Origin: Comamonadaceae bacterium
GTDB taxonomy: Bacteria > Pseudomonadota > Gammaproteobacteria > Burkholderiales > Burkholderiaceae
Assembly (NCBI GenBank): GCA_947374535.1
Contig: CANCCJ010000076.1
Coordinates: 1-12,262, forward strand
DNA length: 12,262 nt
Reading direction: 5' to 3'
Position numbers and translations under genes: made by a program. How positions within the stretch are numbered: the stretch's first letter is position 1; each line of letters opens with the position of its first letter. The notes under the pieces are model-generated. The model was given only the letters and a program-made list of their open reading frames with translations. It was not told where the DNA came from and made no database searches. Below, piece after piece: positions 1 through 7,500 of this stretch.

Positions 1-114
1 GTCGCTCTCAAAGTGATCGTCGTGTTTTTCGAACTTCCCCGCCACAGGCGTGAGTGCGCGCACGATGTCTTGCGCGACCGAAGGTTTTTCGGCAATCACG
101 AGGGTTTTGCTCAT
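1..114 (-). CDS. topB: DNA topoisomerase III, N-terminal fragment (rest lies beyond the window)
   Basis: Only the first 38 codons are inside the window; the ATG is the complement of 112-114. The peptide begins MSKTLVIAEKPSVAQDIVRAL, which is the start of the Toprim domain of type IA topoisomerase III. The glutamate of the IAEKPS motif (Glu9 here) corresponds to the metal/catalytic acidic residue of Toprim domains. A good ribosome binding site, AAGGAA, is complementary to 122-127, seven bases before the ATG, and supports this start. The enzyme relaxes and decatenates DNA, usually with a RecQ-type helicase. The gene is divergent from the SET-domain gene, and the two share a 110-bp intergenic region. 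Topoisomerase I has a similar fold, but the opening motif fits TopB better. Confidence 0.85.
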   Translation of the reverse strand, partial: MSKTLVIAEKPSVAQDIVRALTPVAGKFEKHDDHFESD

Positions 115-224
115 TTCAAAGTTCCTTAAAAACTGACCACTACAATTCGCTTCTCTCGCGTGCGCACGCGCGCCCACGGGCGCGCACGCACATGCGTACG
201 TATTTAAGTTAACAGAAAAATTCA
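115..224. other. Divergent intergenic region with a 47-bp alternating pyrimidine-purine tract
   Basis: From 157 to 203 every step alternates pyrimidine and purine except at 174 and 179. The tract is mainly CG, CA/TG and TA steps. Such tracts are the classic substrate for left-handed Z-DNA under negative supercoiling. At its centre GCGCGCCC (168-175) and GGGCGCGC (178-185) are perfect reverse complements separated by two bases, so the same stretch could extrude as a small hairpin. The region must hold both promoters for topB and the SET gene, but I see no convincing -35/-10 pair in either direction. TATTTA at 201-206 is at best a weak -10 for the plus-strand gene. Confidence 0.6.
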
Positions 225-839
225 GTGTCCAAAAAATCTTCCGCCCAGACCCCCGCGCCGATCAAAGGCCGTCGTATTCAAACCCGTCGCTCTGGTGTGC
301 ATGGCAAGGGTGTTTTCGCGCTGACTGATTTCGCCAAGGGCGAGACCATCATCGAGTACGTCGGCGAGATCATCAGCTGGAAAGAAGCGCTGCGCCGCCA
401 CCCGCACGACCCGACTGACCCCAACCACACGTTTTACTTTCACATCGACGAAACCCATGTGATTGACGCCAAGTACGGTGGCAACTCCTCGCGCTGGATC
501 AATCACTCGTGCAAGCCTAGCTGCGAGCCCGATGAAATCGATGGTCGCATCTTCATTAAAGCCATCCGCGACATCAAGGCCGGCGAAGAGTTGAACTACG
601 ACTACGGCTTGGTCATCGACGCGCCCATGACGCCCAAGCTCAAGCTCGAATACCCCTGCTGGTGCGGTGCCAAGAAGTGCCGTGGCACTTTGTTGTCGTC
701 CACGTCTGAGTTCCCCAAGGACGAAAAGCCCAAAGCAAAAAAGGCTGAGAAGGCGGAAAAGTCCAAAAGCAAGCCAGCCAAAGACGACAAAAAGAAGTCG
801 TCCAAGAAAGCCGACAAGGCCAAATCTAAAAAGGCCTAA
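225..839 (+). CDS. SET-domain protein-lysine N-methyltransferase with lysine-rich C-terminal tail
   Basis: 204 residues. The SET core has its motifs in order: GKGVFA (27-32, first AdoMet contact), YVGEII (45-50), RWINHSC (90-96, the NHSC knot) and GEELNYDYG (120-128). A post-SET cluster, CWC plus Cys152 (145-152), would bind zinc together with Cys96 or Cys100. Proteins with this set transfer methyl groups from AdoMet to protein lysines. Residues 165-204 form a low-complexity tail with 19 lysines in 40 positions, mixed with Ala, Ser, Glu and Asp, resembling histone-H1-like tails. The GTG start is effectively forced: an in-frame TAA lies at 210-212 and no other usable start follows before 225. 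No clear Shine-Dalgarno precedes it. birA starts five bases after the stop, so the two are probably co-transcribed. The substrate is unknown. Confidence 0.88.
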   Translation: MSKKSSAQTPAPIKGRRIQTRRSGVHGKGVFALTDFAKGETIIEYVGEIISWKEALRRHPHDPTDPNHTFYFHIDETHVIDAKYGGNSSRWINHSCKPSCEPDEIDGRIFIKAIRDIKAGEELNYDYGLVIDAPMTPKLKLEYPCWCGAKKCRGTLLSSTSEFPKDEKPKAKKAEKAEKSKSKPAKDDKKKSSKKADKAKSKKA

Positions 840-844
840 GCCGC

Positions 845-1645
845 ATGATCTGGCCCGCTGAAGACCTCTGGCTCGCGATGGTTGCGAGGCAGCCAGGCTT
901 GACGGTCGAGGTGCTGCCCGAGATCGACTCCACCAACACCGAGCTGATGCGCCGCGCACGCGCGGGCCAAACCGAGCCGGTGCTGCTGGTGGCCGAAACC
1001 CAAACCGCAGGCCGTGGCCGACTAGGCCGCCCTTGGCACGGCGAAGTGGGTCATGCCCTGACCTTCTCATTGGGGCTCATGCTCAAGCCTGCTGATTGGT
1101 CTGGCTTGTCACTGGCTGTCGGCCTGTCGCTGGCGCGCAGCTTAGACCCGCAAGGCGAGCTAGGCGTGCGTTTGAAGTGGCCCAACGACTTGTGGGTGAA
1201 GCGCCCTGATGCCCCCACGGGCTGGGGCAAATTGGCGGGTATCTTGATCGAAACAGCTTTGCCCACGGGCATGAGCTATGGCAGTGACCAAGGCCGTTTT
1301 TGCGTGGTGGGTGTGGGCATCAACATCGCCCCGCCTGTGGCCGAAGGCTTGTCTACCGCGCCATTGGGCCTGCAAGACCTGCAAAGCGGCATCACCGCAC
1401 CCGAGGCCTTAACCAAAGTGGCCGAGCCCTTGTTGGCCACCTTGTTGGCGTTTGAGCGCACGGGCTTTGCACCGTTACAAAATGCTTTCAATGCACGCGA
1501 TGCGCTCCACCACCTGCCCGTGACTTTGAGTGATGGTCGACACGGCGTAGCACGAGGTGTCGACGCGACAGGTGCGATGCTGGTGGACACCGAACAAGGC
1601 CAAGAGGCCATCAGCAGCGCCGAGGTGAGCGTGCGACCTGTTTAG
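845..1645 (+). CDS. birA: Biotin--[acetyl-CoA-carboxylase] ligase, monofunctional type
   Basis: 266 residues. The enzyme makes biotinyl-AMP and transfers biotin to the carrier lysine of acetyl-CoA carboxylase and other carboxylases in the cytoplasm. Visible motifs are STNTEL (29-34), the biotin-binding loop AGRGRLGRPW (55-64), LKWPNDL (110-116), GKLAGILIE with the catalytic Lys (128-136) and VVGVGINI (154-161). A small C-terminal domain follows from about residue 215. The N-terminal winged-helix domain of E. coli BirA is absent, so this protein should not repress biotin genes. The ATG at 845 lies five bases after the SET gene stop. The N-terminal sequence up to STNTEL reads like that of related Burkholderiales proteins, which supports this start. 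It is followed after 28 bases by a small membrane-protein gene. Confidence 0.93.
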   Translation: MIWPAEDLWLAMVARQPGLTVEVLPEIDSTNTELMRRARAGQTEPVLLVAETQTAGRGRLGRPWHGEVGHALTFSLGLMLKPADWSGLSLAVGLSLARSLDPQGELGVRLKWPNDLWVKRPDAPTGWGKLAGILIETALPTGMSYGSDQGRFCVVGVGINIAPPVAEGLSTAPLGLQDLQSGITAPEALTKVAEPLLATLLAFERTGFAPLQNAFNARDALHHLPVTLSDGRHGVARGVDATGAMLVDTEQGQEAISSAEVSVRPV

Positions 1646-1673
1646 CGCCAACTCAACAAATAAAGGTGAATGT

Positions 1674-1868
1674 ATGAACTCGAAATTTTTTTGGCGCAAC
1701 GTGGTCTACGCCTTGGCGGCCATCAACCTTTTGTTTTGGTTGTGGAACGATGGGCGCTTGAGCTTTTTAGGCCTTGGCCCCAAGCCCGTGCAAGAGCCGC
1801 ACCGCGTGGAGAACCAGGTGGACCCAGAGCTGCTGACCGTCAAGCCTGCGGCGTCTGAGTCCAAATAA
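1674..1868 (+). CDS. Small single-pass membrane protein resembling the N-terminal stub of a SPOR-domain protein
   Basis: 64 residues with a strong ribosome binding site, AAAGGTGA at 1662-1669. Residues 9-25 form one hydrophobic membrane segment. It is followed by GRLSFLGLGPKP, the motif EPHRVENQVDPELL (41-54) and a short polar tail. From memory, SPOR-domain (peptidoglycan-binding) proteins encoded near birA in Burkholderiales begin the same way: a membrane anchor ending in a W-rich patch, then a LGL-P-EP-R-Q-PE-L pattern. Those proteins continue for well over 100 residues to the SPOR domain. Here the protein stops and a terminator follows at once, so the SPOR part is missing, and no coaX-like gene is present between it and birA. 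It could be a genuine short family or a truncated relic. The gene is probably the last of the SET-birA run. Function unknown. Confidence 0.7.
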   Translation: MNSKFFWRNVVYALAAINLLFWLWNDGRLSFLGLGPKPVQEPHRVENQVDPELLTVKPAASESK

Positions 1869-1900
1869 AGCCCAGGCCACTAGGGCACTAGGCCTGGGCT
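1869..1900. terminator. Rho-independent terminator between convergent genes
   Basis: AGCCCAGGCC (1869-1878) and GGCCTGGGCT (1891-1900) form a perfect 10-bp GC-rich stem with a 12-base loop. It begins immediately after the TAA of the small membrane-protein gene and ends 12 bases before the katG stop. On the minus strand the stem is followed by TTATTTGG, a fair U-tract, so it fits best as the katG terminator. On the plus strand the following bases are less T-rich but include CTTTGGCTT, so it may serve both directions. Confidence 0.75.
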
Positions 1901-1912
1901 CGGCGCTTTGGC

Positions 1913-4165
<2,253 letters not shown>

Positions 4166-4240
4166 TTAAGATGCCTCGGCCAAATCGGCCAGCAGCTCTT
4201 GCAGGTACGCGATGAACACTTGGATGTGGCTTTCATTCAT
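4166..4240 (-). CDS. Candidate 24-codon small ORF upstream of katG
   Basis: On the minus strand an ATG (complement of 4238-4240) opens a 24-codon frame closed by TAA (4166-4168), 39 bases before the katG start. The peptide is MNESHIQVFIAYLQELLADL followed by AEAS, an acidic, amphipathic-looking helix. AAGGGG lies about six bases before the ATG and could be its ribosome binding site. About 17 of 24 third positions are G or C, similar to neighbouring genes. It would sit in the katG leader and could be a leader peptide, a small protein, or a remnant of a longer gene. I do not recognise a family. The frame is short enough to occur by chance. Confidence 0.35.
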   Translation of the reverse strand: MNESHIQVFIAYLQELLADLAEAS

Positions 4241-4276
4241 ACAGGCCCCTTTTTGCTAAGTGACAGCCCAACTGTG

Positions 4277-4303
4277 ATGCTTGCTATTCAAATAGTCCAG
4301 CAT
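4277..4303. promoter_or_regulatory. Imperfect dyad in the katG upstream region
   Basis: The pattern is ATGCT-N2-CTATT-N2-AATAG-N3-AGCAT. The inner arms CTATT (4284-4288) and AATAG (4291-4295) and the outer arms ATGCT (4277-4281) and AGCAT (4299-4303) are each perfect reverse complements; only the spacers differ by one base. It overlaps the left end of the OxyR-like site and lies on the katG side of it. It may be a second operator or a structure in the katG leader. No regulator can be named from the sequence. Confidence 0.35.
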
Positions 4304-4335
4304 TTGTTTCTATCAATGATTTAGACCTAGCCTAT
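4299..4335 (-). promoter_or_regulatory. Putative OxyR-binding site for katG
   Basis: The OxyR consensus is four tetranucleotides, ATAG-N7-CTAT-N7-ATAG-N7-CTAT. Here AGCA (4299-4302), CTAT (4310-4313), TTAG (4321-4324) and CTAT (4332-4335) are spaced by exactly seven bases each. They match 1/4, 4/4, 3/4 and 4/4, together 12 of 16 positions. It lies about 170-210 bases before the katG start and upstream of the candidate small ORF, as expected for a peroxide-induced promoter. TTGATA (complement of 4311-4316) followed after 16 bases by TATTTG is a possible but weak core promoter overlapping the site. No oxyR gene is in the window. Confidence 0.5.
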
Positions 4336-4362
4336 GTGCGGTGCGCGTTTGACAGGCAATAA

Positions 4363-4392
4363 AAAAGGCAAGTGCCGAAACACTTGCCTTTT
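4363..4392 (-). terminator. Rho-independent terminator downstream of ahpF
   Basis: AAAAGGCAAGTG (4363-4374) pairs perfectly with CACTTGCCTTTT (4381-4392) around a six-base loop. Read on the minus strand the stem runs into TTTTTTATT. It lies 24 bases beyond the ahpF stop and insulates katG from ahpF read-through. Confidence 0.9.
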
Positions 4393-4416
4393 GCTGCAGA
4401 GCAGAGATCAGCGGTT

Positions 4417-5982
4417 TTATGCCGTGGCAGGCTGACGAATCAAATAGTCAAAGGCAGACAACGCAGCTTTAGACCCCTCACCCGCCGCAATGATGATTTG
4501 CTTGTAGGGCACGGTGGTGCAGTCACCCGCAGCAAACACGCCTGGCATGCTGGTGTGGCCTTTGGCATCGATCACGATCTCGCCAAACTTGCTCAGCTCC
4601 AAAGTGCCTTTCAAGAACTCGGTGTTGGGCACCAAACCGATTTGCACAAACACGCCTTCCAGCGCAATGTGATGCACGGTGTCGGTGGCGCGGTCTTTGT
4701 AGCTCAGGCCATTGACCTTGCCGCCTTCGCCGGTGATCTCGGTGGTTTGTGCATTGGCGTGGATGGTCACGTTGGGCAAGCTCTTGAGCTTGTTGACCAA
4801 CACGGCATCGGCTTTGAGCTGGTCAGCAAACTCAATCAAGGTGACGTGTTCGACGAGGCCTGCCAAATCAATGGCGGCTTCCACGCCTGAGTTGCCGCCG
4901 CCGATCACGGACACGCGCTTGCCTTTGAACAAGGGGCCGTCGCAGTGTGGGCAGTAGGCCACGCCTTTGTTTTTGTACTCGGCTTCGCCGGGTACGTTCA
5001 CATTGCGCCAGCGTGCGCCGGTGGACAAGATGACGCTTTTGGCTTTGAGCACGCCACCGTTTTCTAAGTGCACCTCAGTCATGCCGCCGGTTTGTTCGGC
5101 AGACACAATTTTGCTGGCGCGTTGCATGGCCATGATGTCTACGTTGTAGTGCTGCACTTGCGCTTCGAGGTCAGCCGCGAGTTTGGGGCCGTTGGTCTCG
5201 AGCACCGAAATGTAGTTTTCAATCGACATGGTGTCGTTCAACTGGCCGCCAAAGCGTTCAGCCGCAATACCCACGCGAATGCCTTTGCGGGCCGCATACA
5301 CCGCAGCGGCAGCACCGGCGGGGCCACCGCCCACGATCAACACGTCGTAAGGGGCTTTCTCGCTCATCTTCACAGCGTCGCGCGCGGCTGCATTGGTGTC
5401 GAGCTTGGCCACGATTTCTTCTACGCTCATGCGGCCCGAGCCAAACACTTGGCCGTTCAAGAACACCATGGGCACGGCCATGATTTGGCGCTCTTCCACT
5501 TCCTTTTGGAATGCGCCGCCTTCGATCACGACCGTCTTGACCTTGGGGTTGACGATGGCCATAAGCGAGAGGGCTTGCACCACGTCGGGGCAGTTGTGGC
5601 AGCTCAAAGACATGTAGACCTCGAAGTTGAAGTCGCCATCTAAACCTTGGATAGCCTCGATCACCTCTTGCTCCACCTTGGGTGGATGACCACCGGTCCA
5701 CAACAGGGCCAACACCAAAGAGGTGAACTCATGGCCCAGTGGCAAACCCGCAAAGCGCACGCCTTGTGTTTCGCCTTCGCGCACCACGGCGAAGGAGGGC
5801 TTGCGTGCATCGTTGCCTGAAGTGTCGAGCGTGACCTTGTCAGACAAGCCCACGATGGTGTTGAGCAACTCGCCCATGTCTTTGCCTGTTTCGCTGTCGT
5901 CGAGGGATGCGACCAAGCGGATGGGCTGGCGCAGCATGCCAAGGTATTGTTGAAGTTGGGCTTTGAGGGCGTCGTCGAGCAT
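4417..5982 (-). CDS. ahpF: Alkyl hydroperoxide reductase subunit F (NADH:peroxiredoxin reductase)
   Basis: 521 residues, the normal AhpF length. It passes electrons from NADH through FAD and two disulfides to AhpC. The N-terminal double thioredoxin fold (about 1-200) carries the redox pair CHNC (Cys128, Cys131). A thioredoxin-reductase-like part follows with the FAD loop GGGPAG (218-223), the redox pair CPHC (Cys344, Cys347), the NADH-binding loop GGGNSG (361-366) and the C-terminal FAD motif GVFAAGDC (481-488). The N-terminal extension separates it from plain TrxB. AGGAGAA (complement of 5987-5993) precedes the ATG at a good distance. It lies 196 bases downstream of ahpC on the same strand, and the gap contains two hairpins. 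GTTATA at 6046-6051 gives a -10-like TATAAC on the minus strand, but I find no -35 at normal spacing, so read-through from ahpC is the simpler view. Confidence 0.96.
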   Translation of the reverse strand: MLDDALKAQLQQYLGMLRQPIRLVASLDDSETGKDMGELLNTIVGLSDKVTLDTSGNDARKPSFAVVREGETQGVRFAGLPLGHEFTSLVLALLWTGGHPPKVEQEVIEAIQGLDGDFNFEVYMSLSCHNCPDVVQALSLMAIVNPKVKTVVIEGGAFQKEVEERQIMAVPMVFLNGQVFGSGRMSVEEIVAKLDTNAAARDAVKMSEKAPYDVLIVGGGPAGAAAAVYAARKGIRVGIAAERFGGQLNDTMSIENYISVLETNGPKLAADLEAQVQHYNVDIMAMQRASKIVSAEQTGGMTEVHLENGGVLKAKSVILSTGARWRNVNVPGEAEYKNKGVAYCPHCDGPLFKGKRVSVIGGGNSGVEAAIDLAGLVEHVTLIEFADQLKADAVLVNKLKSLPNVTIHANAQTTEITGEGGKVNGLSYKDRATDTVHHIALEGVFVQIGLVPNTEFLKGTLELSKFGEIVIDAKGHTSMPGVFAAGDCTTVPYKQIIIAAGEGSKAALSAFDYLIRQPATA

Positions 5983-6108
5983 GGTGTTCTCCTATTTCGG
6001 GGTGCATTAACTCAAGGTCATGCGCTTGTGGCGCTGTCCTTGTGGGTTATAAGGTTTGGGGTGATTCGCTGAGTACAACGCACGCTGGTGTACCCATGTG
6101 CGCTGCGC

Positions 6109-6166
6109 TCAACGACCTGCGCTAGCAGGTGTTGATCAATTAAGGCCCTGCGTCAGCAGGGTTTAA
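6109..6166 (-). other. Two tandem related hairpins in the ahpC-ahpF spacer
   Basis: Hairpin one: TCAAC then ACCTGC (6109-6120, one bulged G at 6114), loop GCTA, then GCAGGT and GTTGA (6125-6135), giving 11 paired bases. Hairpin two: TTAA (6140-6143) and CCCTGC (6146-6151), loop GTCA, then GCAGGG (6156-6161) and TTAA (6163-6166). Both share the core CCTGC-N4-GCAGG with a four-base loop. Neither is followed by a U-tract on the minus strand, so they are not standard terminators. They start 13 bases beyond the ahpC stop. In ahpCF operons AhpC is needed in excess over AhpF, and such structures could protect the ahpC 3' end or reduce read-through; this role is inference. Confidence 0.55.
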
Positions 6167-6178
6167 CTGGGGCAAAAA

Positions 6179-6742
6179 TTAGATCTTGCCGACCAAGTCG
6201 ATGGAAGGAGCCAAAGTCTTCGCGCCTTCTTTCCACTTCGCTGGGCACACTTGGCCTGGGTTGGCGGCGGTGTACTGAGCGGCTGTCAACTTGCGCAATG
6301 TCTCAGACACGTCGCGAGCGATTTCGTTCGAGTGCACTTCCATGGTCTTGATCATGCCTTCTGGGTTGATCACGAAGGTGCCGCGCAAAGCCAAGCCGTC
6401 TTCTTCGATGTGCACGCCAAAAGCGCGTGTCAATTTGTGTGTGGGGTCGCCGACCAATGGGAACTTGGCTTTGCCCACAGCTGGCGAAGTCTCGTGCCAC
6501 ACTTTGTGTGAGAAGTGGGTGTCGGTGGTGATGATGTACACCTCAGCACCGGCTTTTTGGAAAGCAGCGTAGTTGTCAGCCGCGTCTTCAATTTCTGTGG
6601 GGCAGTTGAAGGTGAATGCAGCTGGCATGAAGATGAACACGTTCCACTTGCCCTTGAGCGTGGCTTCTGTCACTTCGATGAACTTGCCGTTGTGGAAGGC
6701 TTGGTTTTTGAAAGGCTGAACTTGGGTGTTGATCAAAGACAT
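6179..6742 (-). CDS. ahpC: Alkyl hydroperoxide reductase subunit C (2-Cys peroxiredoxin)
   Basis: 187 residues, the same length as E. coli AhpC. It reduces H2O2 and organic hydroperoxides in the cytoplasm and is recycled by AhpF. The peroxidatic cysteine is Cys47 in PAAFTFNCPTE (40-50), the active site Arg is Arg120, and the resolving cysteine is Cys166 in VCPAKW. The loop reads FNCPTE where FVCPTE is most common, and Ala replaces the frequent Asp at position 42; neither is a catalytic residue. AAAGGAAA (complement of 6747-6754) is a good ribosome binding site. The gene heads the ahpC-ahpF pair and lies downstream of hemP with a 144-base gap. I do not find an OxyR site with correct spacing in that gap. 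Confidence 0.97.
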   Translation of the reverse strand: MSLINTQVQPFKNQAFHNGKFIEVTEATLKGKWNVFIFMPAAFTFNCPTEIEDAADNYAAFQKAGAEVYIITTDTHFSHKVWHETSPAVGKAKFPLVGDPTHKLTRAFGVHIEEDGLALRGTFVINPEGMIKTMEVHSNEIARDVSETLRKLTAAQYTAANPGQVCPAKWKEGAKTLAPSIDLVGKI

Positions 6743-6775
6743 GTGGTTTCCTTTGGTGGTTGTTAAAAACTATCG

Positions 6776-6792
6776 AATGAGCAAAACTCATT
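6776..6792 (-). other. Short inverted repeat in the ahpC leader
   Basis: AATGAG (6776-6781) and CTCATT (6787-6792) are perfect reverse complements separated by CAAAA, 34-50 bases upstream of the ahpC start codon. It may form a small hairpin in the leader mRNA. It is short enough to be coincidence. Confidence 0.3.
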
Positions 6793-6833
6793 GACGTGAA
6801 TGTTAGCCAAAAAACCTATGCCCAGTGATTGTT

Positions 6834-6858
6834 TGTCTCAATGAGACCGATTGAGACA
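6834..6858. promoter_or_regulatory. 9-7-9 inverted repeat between hemP and ahpC
   Basis: TGTCTCAAT (6834-6842) and ATTGAGACA (6850-6858) are perfect reverse complements with a seven-base spacer. The spacer begins GAGAC, so GTCTC-N3-GAGAC is nested inside. The element lies 92-116 bases before the ahpC start and 29 bases after the hemP stop. On the minus strand no U-tract follows directly, so it is a poor intrinsic terminator. It does not fit the OxyR pattern or a Fur box. An operator for ahpC by an unidentified dimeric regulator, or a 3' hairpin of the iron operon, are both possible. Confidence 0.45.
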
Positions 6859-6886
6859 GCCTTGCGCAGGAGGATTCACGGTGTCA

Positions 6887-7084
6887 TCACTTGGTCAAAA
6901 TCAATTTGCCAAAACGCGTGGTTTGCAGGCGATAGACCTCGCCCAAATGCACGATTTCTAGCACGCGCTGGCCCCTCATCAGTGCCGCACTGTCCACGCG
7001 CAAAGGCGCGACGGGCGCAGTGGCAGGCGAGGGACTTGCCGTTGCGGGTGTCTTCGGGGTGGATGCAAATGGACGTGTGCTCAT
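6887..7084 (-). CDS. hemP: Hemin uptake protein HemP/HmuP
   Basis: 65 residues. The conserved small HemP fold occupies 31-65 and reads as the family does: a G-x-R-x-x-x-I-x-H-x-G-x-x-Y-x-L-x-x-T-R-x-G-K-L-I-L-T-K pattern, ending KLILTK. The first 30 residues are an extension rich in Pro, Ala, Thr and Ser that looks unstructured. HemP family members are encoded with haem or siderophore uptake genes, and in rhizobia and Burkholderia HmuP/HemP has been reported to promote transcription of haem uptake genes. The ATG lies six bases after the exbD stop with TAAGAAG as ribosome binding site, so it is the last gene of the iron operon. No haem receptor or haem ABC transporter is in the window. Confidence 0.88.
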   Translation of the reverse strand: MSTRPFASTPKTPATASPSPATAPVAPLRVDSAALMRGQRVLEIVHLGEVYRLQTTRFGKLILTK

Positions 7085-7090
7085 GACTTC

Positions 7091-7498
7091 TTAAGGTTTT
7101 TGGGCGATGAAATTCACCTTGGCCAAGCCTGCGCCTTGTAAGGCGCTGAGCGTTTGCAACACGCGCTCATAGGGCACGGCACGGTCGCCGCTCAGGCGCA
7201 CCACGGGTTGTGGCTCAAGTGCAGCGGCTTGTTGCGCTTGGGCTTTGAGTGCTTCGTCTTCGACGGCTTTGCCGTTCCAGTAGATGTGGCCTTGTGCGTC
7301 GATGTCCAAGCGCACGGGCTCTGCGGGCTGTTGCGGTGTGGCACTGCTCGCGCGGGGTAACACCAAGGGAATGGCGCTGTGAATGGCGGGCACGGCCAAG
7401 ATGAACACAATCAACAACACGAGCATCACGTCAATCAACGGCGTCATGTTGATTTCGGTCAAAACTTCGTCATCGTCGTGGTCGGGTAAGAACGACAT
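7091..7498 (-). CDS. exbD: Biopolymer transport protein ExbD
   Basis: 135 residues from the ATG complementary to 7496-7498. An upstream in-frame TTG (7504) would add two residues but leaves no room for a ribosome binding site, whereas GGGGG (complement of 7506-7510) sits seven bases before the ATG. One membrane segment covers about residues 20-37 and holds the motif INMTPLIDVMLVLL with the essential proton-carrying Asp23 (Asp25 in E. coli). A periplasmic domain follows from about residue 45. ExbD with ExbB forms the inner-membrane motor that powers TonB. The start lies two bases after the exbB stop and hemP follows after six bases. Confidence 0.95.
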   Translation of the reverse strand: MSFLPDHDDDEVLTEINMTPLIDVMLVLLIVFILAVPAIHSAIPLVLPRASSATPQQPAEPVRLDIDAQGHIYWNGKAVEDEALKAQAQQAAALEPQPVVRLSGDRAVPYERVLQTLSALQGAGLAKVNFIAQKP

Positions 7499-7500
7499 GC

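Noticed and set aside
222..1070. Long minus-strand frame (282 codons) antisense to the SET gene and the birA start
   Set aside because: It is the mirror of a clearly coding plus strand with strong family motifs. Its product is low-complexity and rich in Arg, Leu and Phe, as expected for a shadow of GC-biased codons.
1670..1858. Overlapping plus-strand frame at the small membrane-protein gene
   Set aside because: The 1674 frame has the ribosome binding site, a membrane segment and the SPOR-like motif; the other frame is Arg-rich shadow sequence.
4372..4890. Plus-strand frame of 172 codons antisense to the ahpF 3' end
   Set aside because: ahpF is certain on the other strand, and this frame begins inside the ahpF terminator.
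5068..5643. Plus-strand frame of 191 codons antisense to ahpF
   Set aside because: His- and Ala-rich shadow of an intact ahpF; no ribosome binding site or family resemblance.
6801..6819. TTAG and CTAT upstream of ahpC as an OxyR site
   Set aside because: The two tetranucleotides are nine rather than seven bases apart, and the neighbouring positions do not continue the pattern.
6834..6858. Inverted repeat as an ordinary rho-independent terminator of the iron operon
   Set aside because: No U-tract directly follows on the minus strand; kept only as an unassigned dyad.
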